DNA from: Craterostigma plantagineum | Taxonomy: Eukaryota > Streptophyta > Magnoliopsida > Lamiales > Linderniaceae | Assembly: GCA_027422505.1 (NCBI GenBank) | Contig: JAPQWV010000361.1 | Location: 434,001-498,000, forward strand | Reading direction: 5' to 3' | DNA: 64,000 bases | Shown here: piece by piece, positions 32,705 to 42,098 of the stretch | How the letters are laid out: each line of letters begins with the position of its first letter | Position numbering within the stretch: the stretch's first letter is position 1 | Made by a program: the position numbers and the translations under genes | The notes under the pieces: generated by a model | Database searches by the model: none | What the model was told of the DNA's origin: nothing | Seen by the model: the letters and a program-made list of their open reading frames with translations, nothing else

Positions 32705-33560
32705 AGGTTATATGTTATTAGCAAGATTGGTCCCTTGCTGTCACGCTTGGGTCCCTTGCCGTCACGCACGAGTCCCATGGTTTCATGTTTGGGTCCCGTG
32801 CTTAATAAGGGGAACCCGTTCGCTTGTGTTTGTTCTCGTGCCTAATAGACGGGTCTCGTGCCGTAATGTATTGGTTTTTCTGAGATATTGTCAGTCATAA
32901 CAGTAATGTCAAATCCGATGTGATTTTCGATGTGTCAAAAAGCATAATCATGAAGCATTTAAAGAAATGATATATTGTAAGAGCATATATAATTTGTTCA
33001 TATCAAAACTTAAAATTAATTTTAACAAAAAATTACTCGTAACTCATTAATGTACAAAGTATACATTATTTAGGGATTGTTTTGAATGTCATGTTGGTAA
33101 ATTCTTTGGATGCAACAATCATTGAGCAAATTACATAAAAAAAAAAAAACAATTTGCCTTATGTTGGTAACTTCATTAGGATGTAACATTCGAAAATTCG
33201 TTGCTAATTATTGCAAAAAAAACCACAATTTTGTGGTTATGAGGTTATATGATGTATTATATTCGTTTAGAGACTGAATGAAACTTAAAAATAATTTAAT
33301 CTTGTATTAAATCGCGAAATAATATTTATACAATCGCATGGTCGCAGAGGACTAGGGCTCATGAGCAGTGGAACCGCGCTAGATGATGTGTGGTAGCTAT
33401 GCGTTGGATGCAAGGGACCCCTGCGAGCTTGAGTCCCATGCTCACACGCATGGGTCCTCTCATGTTTGGGTCCCATGCTTAACAGGGGGAACCCGTGCGA
33501 AGCAGACGGAAACCCTTGCGCCTATGTTTGGGGCCCGCGCTTAACAGGTGTCGTGCGCTA
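32705..33560. repeat. GGGTCCC-rich arrays and AT-rich spacer inside the MULE
   Basis: 32715-32880 and 33405-33560 contain repeated GGGTCCC(T/G)TGC and GGGTCTCGTGC words in a style like the arrays at 28655, 30270, 31134 and 36780. The 500 bp between them are AT-rich, with no gene. Short open stretches here only translate the repeats. Confidence 0.6.
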
Positions 33561-33869
33561 CCCATACAATAAACGGTCATTAATTGTCCAATTATTCGTC
33601 TTTTACTTTTTCTTGGATATGGCCAGTGTCAGAACAATGATTGAAGTGAAGTTTGATTCTCAAACAAAAAAGAGCAACACTTTACACTTTTAATAATTTC
33701 AAACCAGCATCACTTGTTTTAAATTATATAGAATACCTAGCAAACCATTCATTACGGAAAATCCACAATGCATGTTATTTTGTAAAAGATAAAATTTGCT
33801 CTTCGGTCAGATGGGAAACGTCGCCATCTCGAAACATAAGAGATAGTGTCGCCCGCAACACGTGAATCC

Positions 33870-36290
33870 CGCATTCTCCCCTGAAAAGTTACGCATTATA
33901 CTTATACAGAAATCGTCTGAAATCTTTATTAATATTTGGGAATGATCATACCTTCCTTGATGCTTGACGACTTCGGATAGTGCTGAACTGACCATTTTCA
34001 AGATCTGGTCTTGATTAATCCCAGTCATCAAGATCGACGGGATCACAGTTTTAACTTTCAACAAAGCCAATTTAAGGTGGCCCATGTCCTTATTGCAGGA
34101 CCCATCGACTTACTCCTCCAATTGACAACGCATAATACCCAATGAGCAATCGTTTGCACGGCGATTACTATGTACTCTGATACTTTCCACAAAACCGACG
34201 GCCAGTTATGCTCTAATCCTTATGTTAGTGGGCGTAATAAGGAACCCCTTAACGACATTCCCTTTGGGGTCTACCCCATCGAGGTCGATCATGTTCTTAA
34301 ATACCAATTGCATGTATGAAAACTGCTTCGAGCAAAAAGGCATGGGTTCTCTGCATATCAATGAACCCTTTGATGGATTTGTTCATATGCTAAAGAAAAC
34401 AAGACTTTTATAAAATTCAGATCATAGCGAAACTAAAATTCAAAAGATACATAACATGTCATCGAGCCACTTCGTTGGCGTGGCTAGCTCCTCAAACCAT
34501 TGTCGCTTGTGCTTATCGAGCGCACATTCATCATACTCATCATCTCTCATGGACGTTATTTTCTTCTCTATGGCGGGCCAGAGCTTTATCGCTTTTTTGG
34601 ATATGTAACTCCACGGGCGAGAACCGATTGTGCATCTGACTCGTCGATGGAAGGATAGTGTATGGCGACTGTTGCTAACTTGACGGAAGGATAATCCATT
34701 GGCATAAATTTGAATTAGGGGTAAGATATTTACCGTAAGGCGCGTTGGTATGTGGACGACCCGTAAAAACTTGTCGACTAGTCGTGTCGTAGTTGTTGCA
34801 ACGACTTCAACTCCTTTGATGCTTTCACCCTTGCATCGAGTTGAACCAATCCTCGTAATTTTCGAAGCATCGACTGTAATTGACTTAGAATTGCGCAAAG
34901 GTGTTTCCGAGCTCGTTAAACCGACCAGCAAGCGTGTTGAACGACTGATCGTAATCGGGTCAAAATTGCTCCGACGTAGGAACCCATATCCATTCAATTG
35001 CGGTGGCGGCGACGATGAGGTGGAGGGAAGTCGTACCCCTGTAGTGACTGCGACTGTGGTCATGGTAAGAGACCATTCCCCTCTCTTCGTCTTGTCGTGA
35101 TTAATTAGAGCTACAGGGCGGACGTTACCTCATAATTGGTTTCAATTGGATGCGCCCGCCGATCACGATCTCCTTCCGCCACACGACGGGCGCAGCTAAC
35201 ATCATTTCTTGCAGGAGTAGGGTCGCCACATCATTTAATACTTCGTGTGGCGCCCCTACGTCCAAGATGTTGTCCTGAAAATAGGCTGCATGCATCTCTT
35301 TCGGAGTCGGCATTAACAGCCATCGTACAAGGGACACAGATGTGGCACCTTCAGCATCACCCATCTTCTGACATCCTTTCCTATTCCAAGCATTCCTGAC
35401 CCAACGACATATATGTGGCCTCGCCACCGCCAACTCTTTAAGTTGTGCAAAACAATGAGCGATGTCTGGTACGCACTCATATACTAGTATCTGAAGACCA
35501 ATAACGCAAATAATCTGAGAAACTAGACAAAATAACAATCAAGATAATTCAAATAGGAATCACTAACCCGAAGTGGATGTCCGAATCCATTTATTAGCAT
35601 AATGCAATATTCGGTCCCTCATCTACTGATGCAAGCTAGTATAGCCACGCTGAAAGCCACGCTTCCCCATGGAAAATAAACGCAGGACGCCGAGTCTTCG
35701 ACTGAATAAATGACCAAAGAAGAACAATGGTATCCTTTTTTGAATGTCGGGGCAGCAGAATGGCGACGGCAAAGTAGAAGACTATCAACTCCAACTTCTC
35801 GTGATCCACGGGTACAGCATCGTTACCAGCCAACTCCCCCAATCGGTACACAACGTACGACATACGAACCGTGATCTACTGGGAAAGTGTCGTTCAGCAA
35901 AGCCTGCAATGCAACCAACTTCTGCATGTTGCCTGCAAACTTCAGCCCTGATTAGGCAATACTCCGATTTTGAAAATCGGAATGGGTTGTTCCCAAGGAT
36001 CATCCAAAGCTCCTTACGGTCATGAAGCTGCGTCTGTCTCTTGATGAGATACCACAACAACTGCGCCGAGAGATTGAAATCATCCGCAGCTTTGACGAGT
36101 CCGCCTAACAGACTCCCTTTCGTAAATACTGCTAACTCATCATCGTTTAGACAATGGACGATCTTTTAGCTCGCTTCGATGTATTGTGATGTCAGCTTTA
36201 TCCGGCATTCAAAATCTTCATCGCCTCGGGCGAATTCTTTCTTCAATATAATCGGAAATCTAATTAGATCGAATGATGAATGAGGTCGAA
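33870..36290 (-). pseudogene. DUF1985 and Ulp1/C48 peptidase-like protein of a KI MULE (degenerate)
   Basis: Reading the minus strand from 36290, FPIILKKEFARGDEDFECRI is followed by LNDDELAVFTKGSLLG, QLLWYLIKRQTQLHDRKELW and NNPFRFSKSEYCLI. These match the DUF1985 pattern of transposon-borne Ulp1 proteins. LELIVFYFAVAILLPR and RPHICRWVRNAW continue it. Downstream (34440-34560) WFEELATPTKWLDDM resembles the start of the C48 fold, and at about 34100-34150 TIAHWVLCVVNWRSKSM carries the catalytic-His context. A piece ending with VIPSILMTGI follows. Stops and shifts are frequent, so no active peptidase is expected. The catalytic Asp and Cys were not found. Confidence 0.6.
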
Positions 36291-36331
36291 AGACAGCCTG
36301 CGCGCATGGGTCTCATGCTAAGTTACACGGG

Positions 36332-36768
36332 TGTGACGCCCGGGGCCGACGAGGGCGGAGAGTGATCGCCGGTGCCAGAGAGGTGCACGGACAAGGAGCG
36401 GCTCCTGGCAGGCTTCTAGGCGAAGGGGTATATGAACGAACCGATCCGACACCCGAATGAGAGGGGATCCTGAGACTGACAATGTATGGGCGTGTCAGGC
36501 TAAGAATCATATAAGAGATTTGATAGTACAACTCATATCACCAAGGTCGACCTACCTTTTCGGGAGTCCATCCGAAAGAACTTCAAAGTTAAGCGTGCTT
36601 GACTTGAAGCAATCTTGGGATGGGTGAGCCGATGGGAAGTTTGCCCAGGGTGCGTGTGAGCGAGGACGAAGCACGCTGAAAGGTTAAATGGTGGTACAGT
36701 GGTGCCGGACTATCAGTCGGAGTGTGGTGGGCCCAATCCCACGTGTCTCGGTAGGGACCGATACTACA
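36332..36768 (+). mobile_element. Cassandra-type solo LTR with 5S rRNA-like promoter
   Basis: The 437-bp segment begins TGTGACGCCCGG and ends ACTACA. It contains a 5S-rRNA-like block: AAGTTAAGCGTGCTT (box A region, 36586-36600) and GGGATGGGTGAGCCGATGGGAAG-like sequence (box C region, about 36617-36640), at the spacing of 5S rRNA genes. Cassandra terminal-repeat retrotransposons are known to carry this RNA polymerase III promoter in their LTRs. No target duplication is obvious, and the start motif GTGACGCCCGG recurs immediately after the end (36769-36779). Confidence 0.8.
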
Positions 36769-36779
36769 GTGACGCCCGG

Positions 36780-37335
36780 TATGGAACGGATCATTACAAT
36801 GGGACCCGTGTATTATATGCGGGTCTCGTGCGCTTGCACGCACGTGTCCCCATAGCTAGCAAGTGGGTCTCTTCGCTAGCAAGCACGGTTCCCCACTATG
36901 CTGCATGGATCCCCTGCTATGTTGAGCGGGTCCCTTGATACTATGTGCGATCCCCGTGTGCTTAGCGGGTCTCTGTGCTAGCAAGCACGAGCCCCGTGCT
37001 ATGTTGCAGCGCTCCCTGCTATTATGTGCGGGTACCGTGCACTAGCACGCACGGGTCCCCATCGCTAGCAAGCACGGGTCTCTGCGCTAACAAGCGGGTT
37101 CCCAGTTATGTTGTGCGACTCCCCTGCTGTTATGTGAGGGTACCCTGCGCGAGCAAGCCCGGGTCCACTGCGCGAGATCCTGCGCTTGCACCACGAGTCC
37201 CATGTACTTGCACGCATGGATCCCCTGAGATTGAAAGCACAAGTCCCTTACTGTTGCAAGAACGGATCTTGGAATTAGGGCACCCTGTGATTGAAATTAG
37301 GGTTCCTGTGCTTCAAATTAGGGTCCCCTATTAGC
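36780..37335. repeat. GC-rich array of GGGTCYC(G/T)TGC words
   Basis: About twenty imperfect units combine GGGTCTCGTGC, GGGTCCCC and GCTAGCAAGC, with a period of roughly 25-35 bp that is not constant. The 119-codon open stretch here (36975-37334) is only the repeat read as protein. It forms the right-hand counterpart of the arrays at the left of the MULE. Confidence 0.7.
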
Positions 37336-37727
37336 ATAGATGTGAGATAGACGACGACTTCTTCCTAAAAAAATTACTTTCACTTTTTGGGATATCGTGT
37401 TAATTTCCATCGTTGTTGAGATTCTGTGAGGGAGTTAGAATACGGAATATAATGATCGATTTACAGAGATTCGATTCGAACTGTGAAATGGGTGCTTTTT
37501 CAGATATTATATTTATTTACTTTATCAATGCTTTTACAGATTGTACAGTAATCTCTGTGGAAAAAAGTAATTTTCGTTAATGTGTTGTTGATTGCCATTA
37601 AAGAAGGTTAAAGTAGTCTTCTACGCAGAGTTCGTAAGGGTACACTGGTTTTTTAACATTTAAGAGGCTATTTTCTTAACGTGGACCAAGTCAAATGCCA
37701 TTTTCTTAAATATTACTGTCATTCTCT

Positions 37728-39474
37728 CCGTAACTTTCCATACCAACCTCAGTAGCCATGTCGGGGTATCATTATTCGCGCCGACGATGCTGCCCAATAT
37801 CTATGTAAAATGCTTGTTCTAATTGCATTTTACATGTTCATCCATAGTTGTGATGCAAATTTTGTCAAAAATTTACAAAAGGAGGGATTACAAATAAAAA
37901 TTCTTATTATTAGCTATCAAAGCATCAATTGTTGTAAATATCGAGATCACGTGAAAGAGGAGTTACGAGGTGAAAGAAATAAAGGAATTGCATAGGCGAT
38001 GCCTCATTTTGAATGATGATATATGTTCCTGAAAAGAAACACACAAATTTAATTAGACAAAAAGTGTACAGACAAATTTGTTGAGATATCGTCTCTTTTA
38101 GCTAGCTCTTATGCAACTGGGCATCGTAGCCCTATGGTGCATAAATGACACCAACTGTAGAGATGCGGTTGGTATGCGGAATTCGTGCGTGGAAAAGGCC
38201 AAGGAAAATTGCGTCAGCACATCGAATAATTGTAGGTCTCATTTTTTAATGTCCTACCATTACACCTTTCCTTTCTTATTCGTGTCGAAATCCTTATACC
38301 AAAAGCAGTGAGGTCGAGTTTGAGTTCAAAAGCTCACGAAAAAGGGCTCATGAGCATTTTTTTAATAATTTTTTTCTTTTATAAAAAGTTCGGGTTCGTG
38401 TTCGATGAGCTTCACGAGCTTGAGCTCGAGCACCACAGGGTTTAAACGAGCTCGAGCCCAAAAAATGAGCCGAGCTCGGTTATTTACACCCCTATTCAAA
38501 ATCGGTACTTCCAGCCTACTATCATGAAATTGACGAATGTAACGAGTGATTGTTGGGTAATTAACGGCTGATGGATGGAATCGTCTTGTAAGCCAATCGC
38601 CATGGCTTTCATTAAAGTTTGTGACTTGTTTCCCTGCAATTTCCCCTAATAAGATATAGTAGGTTGCCCACTTCGCAGCATACCAAAAATGGGAAACGGG
38701 TAAATATCTTCAAAAAAATAGAAACAATCCAAAGATCGGAGGAGTTCAAATGAAATAAATAACTGGTACCATTATCGCTTTGTTAAAAAATATGTAACTT
38801 GTGTCGTCATAGTTGAACTAAAAGTTAAAAATAAAAAAATGAGATGTCCAAAAGACATCAAGATACGTGTAATAAACCCAGCAAAGCGTTGATAATATTT
38901 CCAAAGATAACTGACAACATATTCTCATATACTACTTTTAGCCCGCAATATTATCGATTTGGGACAGTTTTGATCCACTGATTTCGTTAATTTAGACGGA
39001 ATTCAACAAGTGAGATCACATTATCTCATTTTAGTCAACTTAAACCCTCATAAATCACTCCCTAAATGTGATTTGTAAAGATGCTTGCATGCATTTAATT
39101 CGAAGAAAATGAGTTATTAGGTTTTATGTTAATAAAGAGGAGATCATGTACTTTCACGTGTTAAATTTCGGAACTAATGAGTAAATTAACTGAGGGACTA
39201 AACGGACAAAAATCGGTAAGTGGATGAAAAGTGGCATCTCATAATATGGAGGATAAAAAATGTCCATACCCCAAACACTACGGACTAAAGATGCCGTTTA
39301 CCCATATTTCAATAATTTTCATCATTCGAAACTGATGTGTAAATATTTAATATATCATTCTTCTGCAGTCTCAAAAATTCGTTATATAAAATAACTTTGG
39401 AGCTTATAACAAATTGATTTGAAGCTCAGGACGAACAAATAATTTCATCAATAATTCAACTAATATTATTGTTT
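37728..39474. other. Intergenic region with small remnants
   Basis: 38310-38494 is rich in GAGCTCGAGC words and ends with a hAT-like terminus (reverse complement TAGGGGTGTAAATAACCGAGC), so it is probably a decayed hAT MITE. Two short plus-strand frames (37810-37995, 38111-38311) show Cys-containing peptides without a recognised domain. 38710-39474 is AT-rich with no gene seen. Confidence 0.45.
38503..38690 (-). pseudogene. Unidentified coding-like fragment
   Basis: The minus strand is open for about 62 codons and reads like real protein: WYAAKWATYYILLGEIAG, FNESHGDWLTRRFHPSA, TITRYIRQFHDSRLEV. Upstream in the same direction FYFFEDIYPFP may belong to it. No start codon or splice pattern is clear and I do not recognise the family. 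Confidence 0.35.
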
Positions 39475-39479
39475 AAAAC

Positions 39480-39834
39480 TGTTGGATAAGCTCAAATTTG
39501 TCAACCAAAAATAAAATGAGCAGCATGAAAATCTTGACAAACGGGAAGCCACATTTCTAAAGAAATCATTTGGGAAGAAAACGGAAAAATGAGTTGCAAA
39601 AGTCCAAGTCATAGCCGATAAAATTGATATGCATGATTTGCATTGATTGTGTAGTATTAAGTCCATAGTTATCCTTATTTCTTAGCATGTGTATCTATAT
39701 ATATGTATCTGCACGTTGAAGGAAAAGGTAAGAGAAGAAGAAATAAAAATTTGGCAAATTATTCTCTTCGAAAAACTATACTCAGCTTCAATCGTCCTCT
39801 CATTCGATCCTCACACATAAAAAATAAAATAACA
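39480..39834 (+). repeat. 5' LTR of the BiP-fragment element
   Basis: Begins TGTTGGATAAGC and ends AATAACA, contains a TATA-like CTATATATATG (about 39694-39704). It has direct counterpart 41625-41979. Confidence 0.95.
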
Positions 39835-39886
39835 AAATGGTATCAGAGCCGATGGTGTCAACGGACCATTAGCGCCGACAGAGTCG

Positions 39887-40852
39887 ATGATGTCGCCAGA
39901 GCCGAAAGAGCCGATGGTGCCGATGGTGTCGAAGCGGATATTATTTACCCACATGTTAATCCCGCAACTCACCGAAAATAACTACGCAAGGTGGAGCGTC
40001 GAAATGAAAGCTCTACTCAAATCGCAAGGCCTATGGGAAATAGTCAAAGATGGATATTCACTAGATCCGACGAAGTATGCAAAGTCGCAACGGAAGACGT
40101 TGGGAGCCGCCGTCAGAGAAAATGGTCTCGCGATCCTTCTCATCGATGAAGCGTTAGATTTTATCGGTTTCGGAGCGATAGACGCAACGAAAAAAGCCAA
40201 GGAAGCCTGGGATCTGTTGGAGAAAGCGTATAAAGACGCTGATTACACCAATCAAGTTCAGCCACAAAAACTGGGCGAACTTGAGACGACGAAGGAGGAG
40301 GAGAACAACGTTGAGGGCGAACCCGTACGAGAAGAGGTAGCTCGTGACGTGGAGAGTAAGCTTGATAAAGATCAAGCTGAGCCGGTGGTGGAAAAGAAAG
40401 AAGTCGAACCACCACTAAAACCCGAGACGGGAAAAGAAGGCGAATCATCAAAAATGAAAGTTGATGATGATGAAGAGGAGGAAAAATATCCGAAGGCCGA
40501 GGAGCCATCAAAGCTCGAGAAAGAGGAGGCGACTGAAGAAACGCCGCCACGACAACCACCTGAGAAAGTCGAGGAGATCGACGTGAAGACATCCGAGAAT
40601 GTCGATGAGATGAAAAACACGATTGACGACGCCGTGCACACGTCGTCGGAGGAAGCTTATAACCACGAGGCGAACGAGAAAGTCATAGAGACACATGAGA
40701 CAGTATCCGAGAAAGGCGTTGAGGCAGTTGAAAAAACAACCATGCATGATGAAGAAGCCATGCGGAGAGATAACCAGAAGCGCAGCGTGAAAGAGACGAT
40801 CGGCGTAGTCACGACGGAGGCCATGGGAAAAAACTGGCGAAGAAGTCGGTAA
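39887..40852 (+). CDS. Chimeric Gag N-terminus with acidic extension
   Basis: A 321-codon frame. Residues about 25-115 are the N-terminal part of copia Gag (LTENNYARWSVEMKALLKSQGLW, then AKKAKEAWDLLEKAYK), the DUF4219/UBN2-type region. It stops before the usual second half of Gag and the zinc knuckle. From residue about 125 it becomes Glu/Lys-rich and probably disordered or coiled (EEEEKYPKAEEPSKLEKEEA), of unknown origin. The frame ends at TAA 40850-40852 because of a one-base register change in an A-rich run (40828-40833). In the alternative register the coding continues directly into the Hsp70-like segment. Confidence 0.75.
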   Translation: MMSPEPKEPMVPMVSKRILFTHMLIPQLTENNYARWSVEMKALLKSQGLWEIVKDGYSLDPTKYAKSQRKTLGAAVRENGLAILLIDEALDFIGFGAIDATKKAKEAWDLLEKAYKDADYTNQVQPQKLGELETTKEEENNVEGEPVREEVARDVESKLDKDQAEPVVEKKEVEPPLKPETGKEGESSKMKVDDDEEEEKYPKAEEPSKLEKEEATEETPPRQPPEKVEEIDVKTSENVDEMKNTIDDAVHTSSEEAYNHEANEKVIETHETVSEKGVEAVEKTTMHDEEAMRRDNQKRSVKETIGVVTTEAMGKNWRRSR

Positions 40853-40892
40853 ACAGAAAATCAGGGAACCTAATAAGGTCAGCCCTAAAGAG

Positions 40893-41591
40893 ATGGAGCG
40901 CTTCAACGAGGAAAAAGCACGCCAGAAAGAAAAGGAGGTGAAGCAGTGGATTATGGCGAGAGACAGCCTTGAGGCCTACATGAATATCTTGAGGAGCCGA
41001 ACCAACAACAAGTACGAGCTCGCCGAAAAATTAGAAGCGGACGAGAAGGACGAAGTCAAGACGACGACCAAGGAGGCCCCCAAGCAGATCGGCGACAACC
41101 AAAATATGAAGGAAAAAGAAGCGACCGACGTACCAACGAAGGAGACCCTAGGGATGCCGAGCAAGGCCAAGCGATCCGGAGCGAAGGACTCAATCGACAC
41201 ACCTGCAGATATTGAGTACGAAAAAATCCGCAGAAAAATTACGAAGGAGGTAAAATATAAATTCGAAAATATATTCGCAAACAACGATGTAGAGCAGTAC
41301 AAAGCCGACGCCGTAAAGGATATTTATGCCACAAATGAAAGAAGAAACGCTGAAGAGAATTTCTCGTTTCCAAATAAAACCCCGAAAGAAAAGCCATACG
41401 AGGTTGTGTATATGGCTGATGCAACCAGTAAACACACAGTCGGACAGTTGAAAGAGTACGACCAAAGGAAGGTGACAGACGAGTACGATGAGATTGAAAA
41501 CATGGCGAGAATAACGAAGGCAATTATTGACGGCAAGTGGCGAGCCGCGACGTACGACAGACGAAAAAGAGTTAAGTTTAAGGAATGTTGA
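40893..41591 (+). CDS. ORF with Hsp70/BiP lid-domain segment carried by the retrotransposon
   Basis: A 232-codon frame; the same register is open from about 40835. Residues about 1-90, plus the preceding GKQKIREPNKVSPKEMER, align with the C-terminal lid of ER-type Hsp70. Matching landmarks are the PKEMERFNEE start of helix A, VKQWIMARDSLEAYM, the LAEKLEADEKDEV block and DNQNMKEKEATD. The order and spacing are those of BiP (known family sequence, compared from memory). The ATPase domain, the peptide-binding sheet and an ER-retention tail are not present. The C-terminal 135 residues (DIEYEKIRRKITKEVKYKFENIF and onward) are not recognised. It ends 33 bp before the 3' LTR. Confidence 0.7.
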   Translation: MERFNEEKARQKEKEVKQWIMARDSLEAYMNILRSRTNNKYELAEKLEADEKDEVKTTTKEAPKQIGDNQNMKEKEATDVPTKETLGMPSKAKRSGAKDSIDTPADIEYEKIRRKITKEVKYKFENIFANNDVEQYKADAVKDIYATNERRNAEENFSFPNKTPKEKPYEVVYMADATSKHTVGQLKEYDQRKVTDEYDEIENMARITKAIIDGKWRAATYDRRKRVKFKEC

Positions 41592-41624
41592 AAGACCGAA
41601 TGATTTGAGCTTAAGGGGGGAATT

Positions 41625-41979
41625 TGTTGGATAAGCTCAAATTTGTCAACCAAAAATAAAATGAGCAGCATGAAAATCTTGACAAATGGGAAGCCACATA
41701 TCTAAAGAAATCATTTGGGAAGAAAACGGAAAAATGAGTTGCAAAAGTCCAAGTCATAGCCGATAAAATTGATATGCATGATTTGCATTGATTGTGTAGT
41801 ATTAAGTCCATAGTTATCCTTATTTCTTAGCATGTGTATCTATATATATGTATCTGCACGTTGAAGGAAAAGGTAAGAGAAGAAGAAATAAAAATTTGGC
41901 AAATTATTCTCTTCGAAAAACTATACTCAGCTTCAATCGTCCTCTCATTCGATCCTCACACATAAAAAATAAAATAACA
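41625..41979 (+). repeat. 3' LTR of the BiP-fragment element
   Basis: Matches 39480-39834 at an offset of 2145 bp, with two substitutions noticed (in GACAAATGGG and CACATATC). It lies 48 bp upstream of the TATA box of the CCD4-like gene, so its own regulatory sequences point into that gene. Confidence 0.95.
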
Positions 41980-42032
41980 AAAACATCAACATCTTAATAA
42001 TTCGCCATCTAAAGAATTATTAAAATTAAGTC

Positions 42033-42040
42033 TATAAATA
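42033..42040 (+). promoter_or_regulatory. TATA box of the CCD4-like gene
   Basis: TATAAATA lies 59 bp upstream of the ATG at 42099, a usual distance for plant genes with short leaders. The retrotransposon duplication ends at 41984. Confidence 0.65.
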
Positions 42041-42098
42041 TACAACTGAGTAAAGTCTATTACGTGCAGAACTTATCGAGTGGAGCCTAACACAAACC

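Larger units (their letters stand above)
28161..37716. mobile_element. Large degenerate Mutator-like element (KI/Kaonashi type)
   Basis: An identical 11-bp direct repeat TGTCATTCTCT flanks the region (28150-28160 and 37717-37727). Just inside, the left end (with TTCAAAAAATAGCCCTTGACTT) and the reverse complement of the right end (TTAAGAAAATGGCATTTGACTT) are about two-thirds alike over 50-60 bp. Inside are a MuDR-like transposase remnant on + and a DUF1985/Ulp1-like remnant on -. That pair is known from KI MULEs. Later insertions (hAT-like 30478-31133, Cassandra 36332-36768) and an internal duplication of the left end have enlarged it. Confidence 0.7.
39480..41979 (+). mobile_element. Complete non-autonomous copia-type LTR retrotransposon with captured Hsp70 (BiP) fragment
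   Basis: Two 355-bp LTRs (39480-39834 and 41625-41979) bound the element and differ at only two positions by eye. A PBS for initiator tRNA-Met (TGGTATCAGAGC, 39838-39849) follows the first LTR, and a polypurine tract (AAGGGGGGAA) precedes the second. The 5-bp target duplication AAAAC is perfect (39475-39479, 41980-41984). No protease, integrase, RT or RNase H is encoded. Mobility must have come from another element. Confidence 0.95.

Noticed and set aside
36541..36665. A functional 5S rRNA gene
   Set aside because: The similarity is limited to internal promoter boxes with many changes elsewhere, and it lies in an LTR-like unit, so Cassandra fits better.
36780..37335. 119-codon and similar open frames in the GC-rich arrays (also 28718-29059, 30288-30512, 33285-33476)
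   Set aside because: They are translations of the repeat words in whichever frame lacks stops; no domain or codon bias is seen.
40828..40834. A AAA AAC heptamer, a classical minus-1 frameshift site, exactly in register at the end of the chimeric gag frame
   Set aside because: A minus-1 shift here does not enter the frame of the Hsp70-like segment, which needs plus-1 (or minus-2). A simple indel in the A run is the better explanation.
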